Below, in pieces: positions 5,242 to 7,359 of a stretch of 7,359 bases of DNA. Source of the stretch: JAEUJM01 sp044221555 (GTDB taxonomy: Bacteria; Actinomycetota; Acidimicrobiia; Acidimicrobiales; DATDAH01); the NCBI GenBank assembly GCA_044221555.1, contig JBGAOY010000053.1:1-7359 (forward strand), written 5' to 3'. The first letter of the stretch is position 1. Every line of letters begins with the position of its first letter. The position numbers and the translations under genes were made by a program. Under the pieces are notes generated by a model that saw only the letters and a program-made list of their open reading frames with translations, made no database searches and was not told the origin of the DNA.

Positions 5242-5253
5242 CGCGCATGCGCG
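5242..5253. other. 12-bp perfect palindrome upstream of the RCC1 gene
   Basis: CGCGCATGCGCG is its own reverse complement and lies 81 nt before the ATG at 5335. It could be a dimeric regulator site, but alternating CG repeats of this kind also arise by chance in GC-rich DNA. The rest of 5213-5334 shows only a lone TAGGCT (5295-5300, TANNNT) without a good -35, and a 5-bp stem CCCGA/TCGGG (5305-5309/5316-5320). Confidence 0.3.
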
Positions 5254-5334
5254 CGGTCCCGTTCACGCCTCGCGTGCTCACTTTTCCACAGAAGTAGGCT
5301 CGGTCCCGACTCTCATCGGGGAAGTGTGGTCAGC

Positions 5335-7359
5335 ATGCAGCCGTCGAATCGCACACGGGCGCTCCGGGTGGCGGCGGTGATCGGGATGGTGGCGGTCGCA
5401 CTTCTCGCGGGCGCCCCCCGGCCGGCCGGAGCCGACGGGAACGAGGCACCGTGGTCACCGCTGGCCTCGCGGGCCATCAGCGCCGGGGATGATTTCACGT
5501 GTGCGATCCTCGCCGACGGCTCGGTGCGGTGCTGGGGCACGAATTCCTACGGGCAGCTCGGCCTCGGGGACATGAGATCGCGGGGCGATGCCGACGACGA
5601 GATGGGCGCCGCCCTCCCGTCGGTCGATCTCGGGACCGGGCACACGGCGACCGCCATCTCCGCCGGCACGCAACACGCCTGCGCGGTGCTCGACGACGGC
5701 GCCGTCAAGTGCTGGGGACGAAACCTCTCGGCACGCCTCGGGATCCCCGGTGACTCGCGGGGCGACCGACCGGGGGAGATGGGCGACCAGCTGCCGGCGG
5801 TGGATCTTCCTCAGCCGGCGGTTGCGGTGTCGGCCGGCACGGGACACACCTGCGCGATCCTCTCCGACGGCTCGGTGCGCTGCTGGGGGCAGAACGACTA
5901 CGGCCAACTGGGCCTTGGGGACACCGACACACGCGGCGACGACCCGGACGAGATGGGTGCGTCGCTCGAGCCCGTGCAGCTCGGATCCGGCCGGACGGCG
6001 ACCGCGGTCGCCGCCGGCTTCGCGCACACCTGTGCCGTCCTCGACTCCGGCGGGGTCAAGTGCTGGGGTCGGAACTCCACGGGACAGTTGGGGCTCCAGG
6101 ACATCGTCCACCGGGGGACCAGTCCCACGCAGATGGGCGATGCGCTCCCCACCGTCGATCTCGGCACGGGCAGGACCGCCACGGCGATCGCAGCCGGTCC
6201 AACCATGACCTGTGCGGTCCTCGAGGACGGCGACGCGAAGTGCTGGGGGTTCGGCCAACCGAGCGGCGCGCTCGGCCAGCCGGGCAGGCAGGCGGCGGGC
6301 ACCACGCTCGGCTCGATGGGCGAGGCGCTGCCCCCGATCGACCTGGGCGCCGACCGGACCGCGCTCGGCATCTCCATCTCGGATCACGACTACAGCTCGA
6401 GCTCACCGCCCCACGTGTGCGCCCTCCTCGATGACGCGACCGTCAAGTGCTGGGGACGGAACGACCAAGGGGAGCTCGGGCTGGGCGACACGGTGTCGAG
6501 GGGTTACGCGGAGAATTCGATGGGTGTCGCTTTGCCGACGGTCGATCTGACCGGCGGCGGCGGGGTGGTCGCCGTGACGGTCGGCGCGCTGCACACGTGT
6601 GCCCTGCACACCGATGCCACCCTCAAGTGTTGGGGCGTGAACGACGCGGGAGCGCTCGGCCTCGGCGACACGGCCACCCGGGGCGACGCCGCCAGCGAGA
6701 TGGGCGCCAGCCTGCCGACCCTGGATCTTCCCCCGGTGGGCTTCCTGCCACAGCCGGCGGTGAACCTGGTGCTCAGCGCCGTCCAGCAGTCGACCCGCAC
6801 GAGCGAGCCGATCGACTACCACGTCACCGTCCACAACACCGGCAACGCCACGCTCACCGGCGTGACCCTCGCCGACCTCGCCGTCCCGGACTGCGCCGGG
6901 CCCCTCCCCGACCTCGAGGTCGGCGTCCGACACACCGTCGCGTGCGCCCACACGCCCGGCGTCGCCGACGTCGGCACCTTCTCGAACACCGCCACCGTCG
7001 ACACCGACCAGACCGACCCCGTCGTGTCCAACCAGGTCGACGTAGCCGTGACCGTCCGCTACCAGCCCGACCTCGCCATCAAACGGGCCGGAAGCACCTT
7101 CGCCGGCGACGGCACCTACAACAACACCGGCGACGGGCAGGGAGCCCGAGCCGGCCGCACCCGCCTCGGCCACGTCGACTTCGTGGTCCGGGTCGGCAAC
7201 GACGGCGACCAACCCGACATCCTCGACCTCCGCCGCGTCGGCCCCGCCGACCCCGGCCTCACCGTCCGCTACATCAACGCGGCCAACGGCAAGGACCTCA
7301 CCGCACGAATCCGCGCCGGCACCTACCACACCCGCGAACTCGCCCCCGGCGAGTCGGTC
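5335..7359 (+). CDS. Secreted RCC1-repeat protein with C-terminal Ig-like domains (3' end outside window)
   Basis: An uninterrupted frame of 675 codons runs off the window. Residues 1-33 are a Sec signal peptide (Arg6, Arg8 and Arg11, a hydrophobic core, then A-G-A before Asp34). Residues 48-462 hold seven RCC1 repeats beginning near 48, 108, 165, 225, 285, 346 and 415. Each has the pattern AG..HTCA.L.DG.V.CWG.N..GQLGLGD, and most are followed by EMG..LP.VDLG. Seven repeats predict a complete seven-bladed beta-propeller. Every repeat has two Cys exactly ten residues apart (56/66, 116/126, 173/183, 233/243, 293/303, 362/372, 422/432), consistent with disulfides outside the cell. From about 475 an Ig-like DUF11-type domain follows (YHVTVHNTGNATLTGVTLAD), then another beta-rich domain from about 577. 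The start ATG is preceded by GGGGAAG (5318-5324). A binding or surface-display role is likely; no ligand can be named. Confidence 0.9.
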   Translation, partial: MQPSNRTRALRVAAVIGMVAVALLAGAPRPAGADGNEAPWSPLASRAISAGDDFTCAILADGSVRCWGTNSYGQLGLGDMRSRGDADDEMGAALPSVDLGTGHTATAISAGTQHACAVLDDGAVKCWGRNLSARLGIPGDSRGDRPGEMGDQLPAVDLPQPAVAVSAGTGHTCAILSDGSVRCWGQNDYGQLGLGDTDTRGDDPDEMGASLEPVQLGSGRTATAVAAGFAHTCAVLDSGGVKCWGRNSTGQLGLQDIVHRGTSPTQMGDALPTVDLGTGRTATAIAAGPTMTCAVLEDGDAKCWGFGQPSGALGQPGRQAAGTTLGSMGEALPPIDLGADRTALGISISDHDYSSSSPPHVCALLDDATVKCWGRNDQGELGLGDTVSRGYAENSMGVALPTVDLTGGGGVVAVTVGALHTCALHTDATLKCWGVNDAGALGLGDTATRGDAASEMGASLPTLDLPPVGFLPQPAVNLVLSAVQQSTRTSEPIDYHVTVHNTGNATLTGVTLADLAVPDCAGPLPDLEVGVRHTVACAHTPGVADVGTFSNTATVDTDQTDPVVSNQVDVAVTVRYQPDLAIKRAGSTFAGDGTYNNTGDGQGARAGRTRLGHVDFVVRVGNDGDQPDILDLRRVGPADPGLTVRYINAANGKDLTARIRAGTYHTRELAPGESV
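5476..6720 (+). repeat. Seven-fold degenerate coding repeat (RCC1 blades)
   Basis: Within the secreted protein, about 57-69 codons repeat seven times. At the DNA level the most conserved parts are the TGCTGGGG block encoding CWG and the ATGGGC...CTGCC...GTCGAT block encoding MG..LP.VD. The sixth unit has an insertion (DYSSSSPP, residues 352-359) before its first Cys, and the fifth has lost the GLGD turn (GALGQPGR instead). The copies are well diverged, so this is an old repeat and not a recent tandem expansion. Confidence 0.85.

Noticed and set aside
2792..5281. Very long open frames on the minus strand opposite the alkyl sulfatase gene (about 400 codons each)
   Set aside because: Their translations are low-complexity Gly/Val/Asp/Arg-rich text typical of antisense reading of GC-rich genes. 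The plus strand carries a full-length recognisable enzyme. Only the last 79 codons of one (vapB) are real.
5282..5290. TTTTCCACA, one base from the DnaA-box consensus
   Set aside because: A single good match without a cluster, an AT-rich unwinding region or dnaA/dnaN nearby is not an origin.
1..7359. CRISPR arrays, tRNA or rRNA genes, transposases
   Set aside because: I saw no regularly spaced identical repeats, no cloverleaf or rRNA-like sequence and no transposase motif on either strand.

Overview
The window is high-GC DNA with strongly G/C-ending codons from an actinobacterium. The S12 and S7 sequences and the mix of secreted Ig-like and RCC1 proteins would suit an Acidimicrobiia-like lineage, but that placement is inferred, not shown.

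Positions 1-1155, minus strand: the start of a str operon, read leftwards as rpsL (S12), rpsG (S7) and probably the first three codons of fusA (EF-G) at the window edge. The two spacers are structured. The 101-nt rpsL-rpsG gap holds a perfect 10-bp inverted repeat just upstream of the rpsG Shine-Dalgarno (SD) sequence. The 202-nt rpsG-fusA gap holds a perfect 12-bp hairpin and overlapping G5/C5 hairpins. A promoter candidate for the operon lies about 65-95 nt upstream of rpsL.

Positions 1375-2272, plus strand, divergent from the str operon: a 142-aa SnoaL/ester-cyclase-like NTF2-fold protein, then after 16 nt a 150-aa secreted protein with an IPT/TIG-like Ig domain. The second gene may also have its own promoter giving a leaderless mRNA.

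Positions 2397-3056, minus strand: a complete type II toxin-antitoxin pair. A ribbon-helix-helix VapB-like antitoxin overlaps a PIN-domain VapC toxin by 22 nt. Upstream of the antitoxin, a 7-bp-armed inverted repeat brackets a -10 hexamer, as expected for an autoregulatory operator.

Positions 3170-5071, plus strand: a 633-aa type III (SdsA1-like) alkyl sulfatase with the full metallo-beta-lactamase motif set, a dimerization region and a C-terminal SCP2-like domain, but no signal peptide.

Positions 5072-5334: no gene, but the most structured DNA here. A two-copy 20-bp tandem repeat of G5/C5 hairpins is followed by a 103-nt nested palindrome with 38 potential base pairs, then a 12-bp perfect palindrome.

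Positions 5335-7359, plus strand, open at the window edge: a large exported protein with a signal peptide, seven RCC1 repeats (a predicted seven-bladed propeller with a cysteine pair per repeat), then Ig-like repeat domains. Its codon usage changes sharply after the propeller.

I found no new multi-gene system. The strongest leads are the nested palindrome at 5110-5212, the structured str-operon spacers and the vapBC operator.
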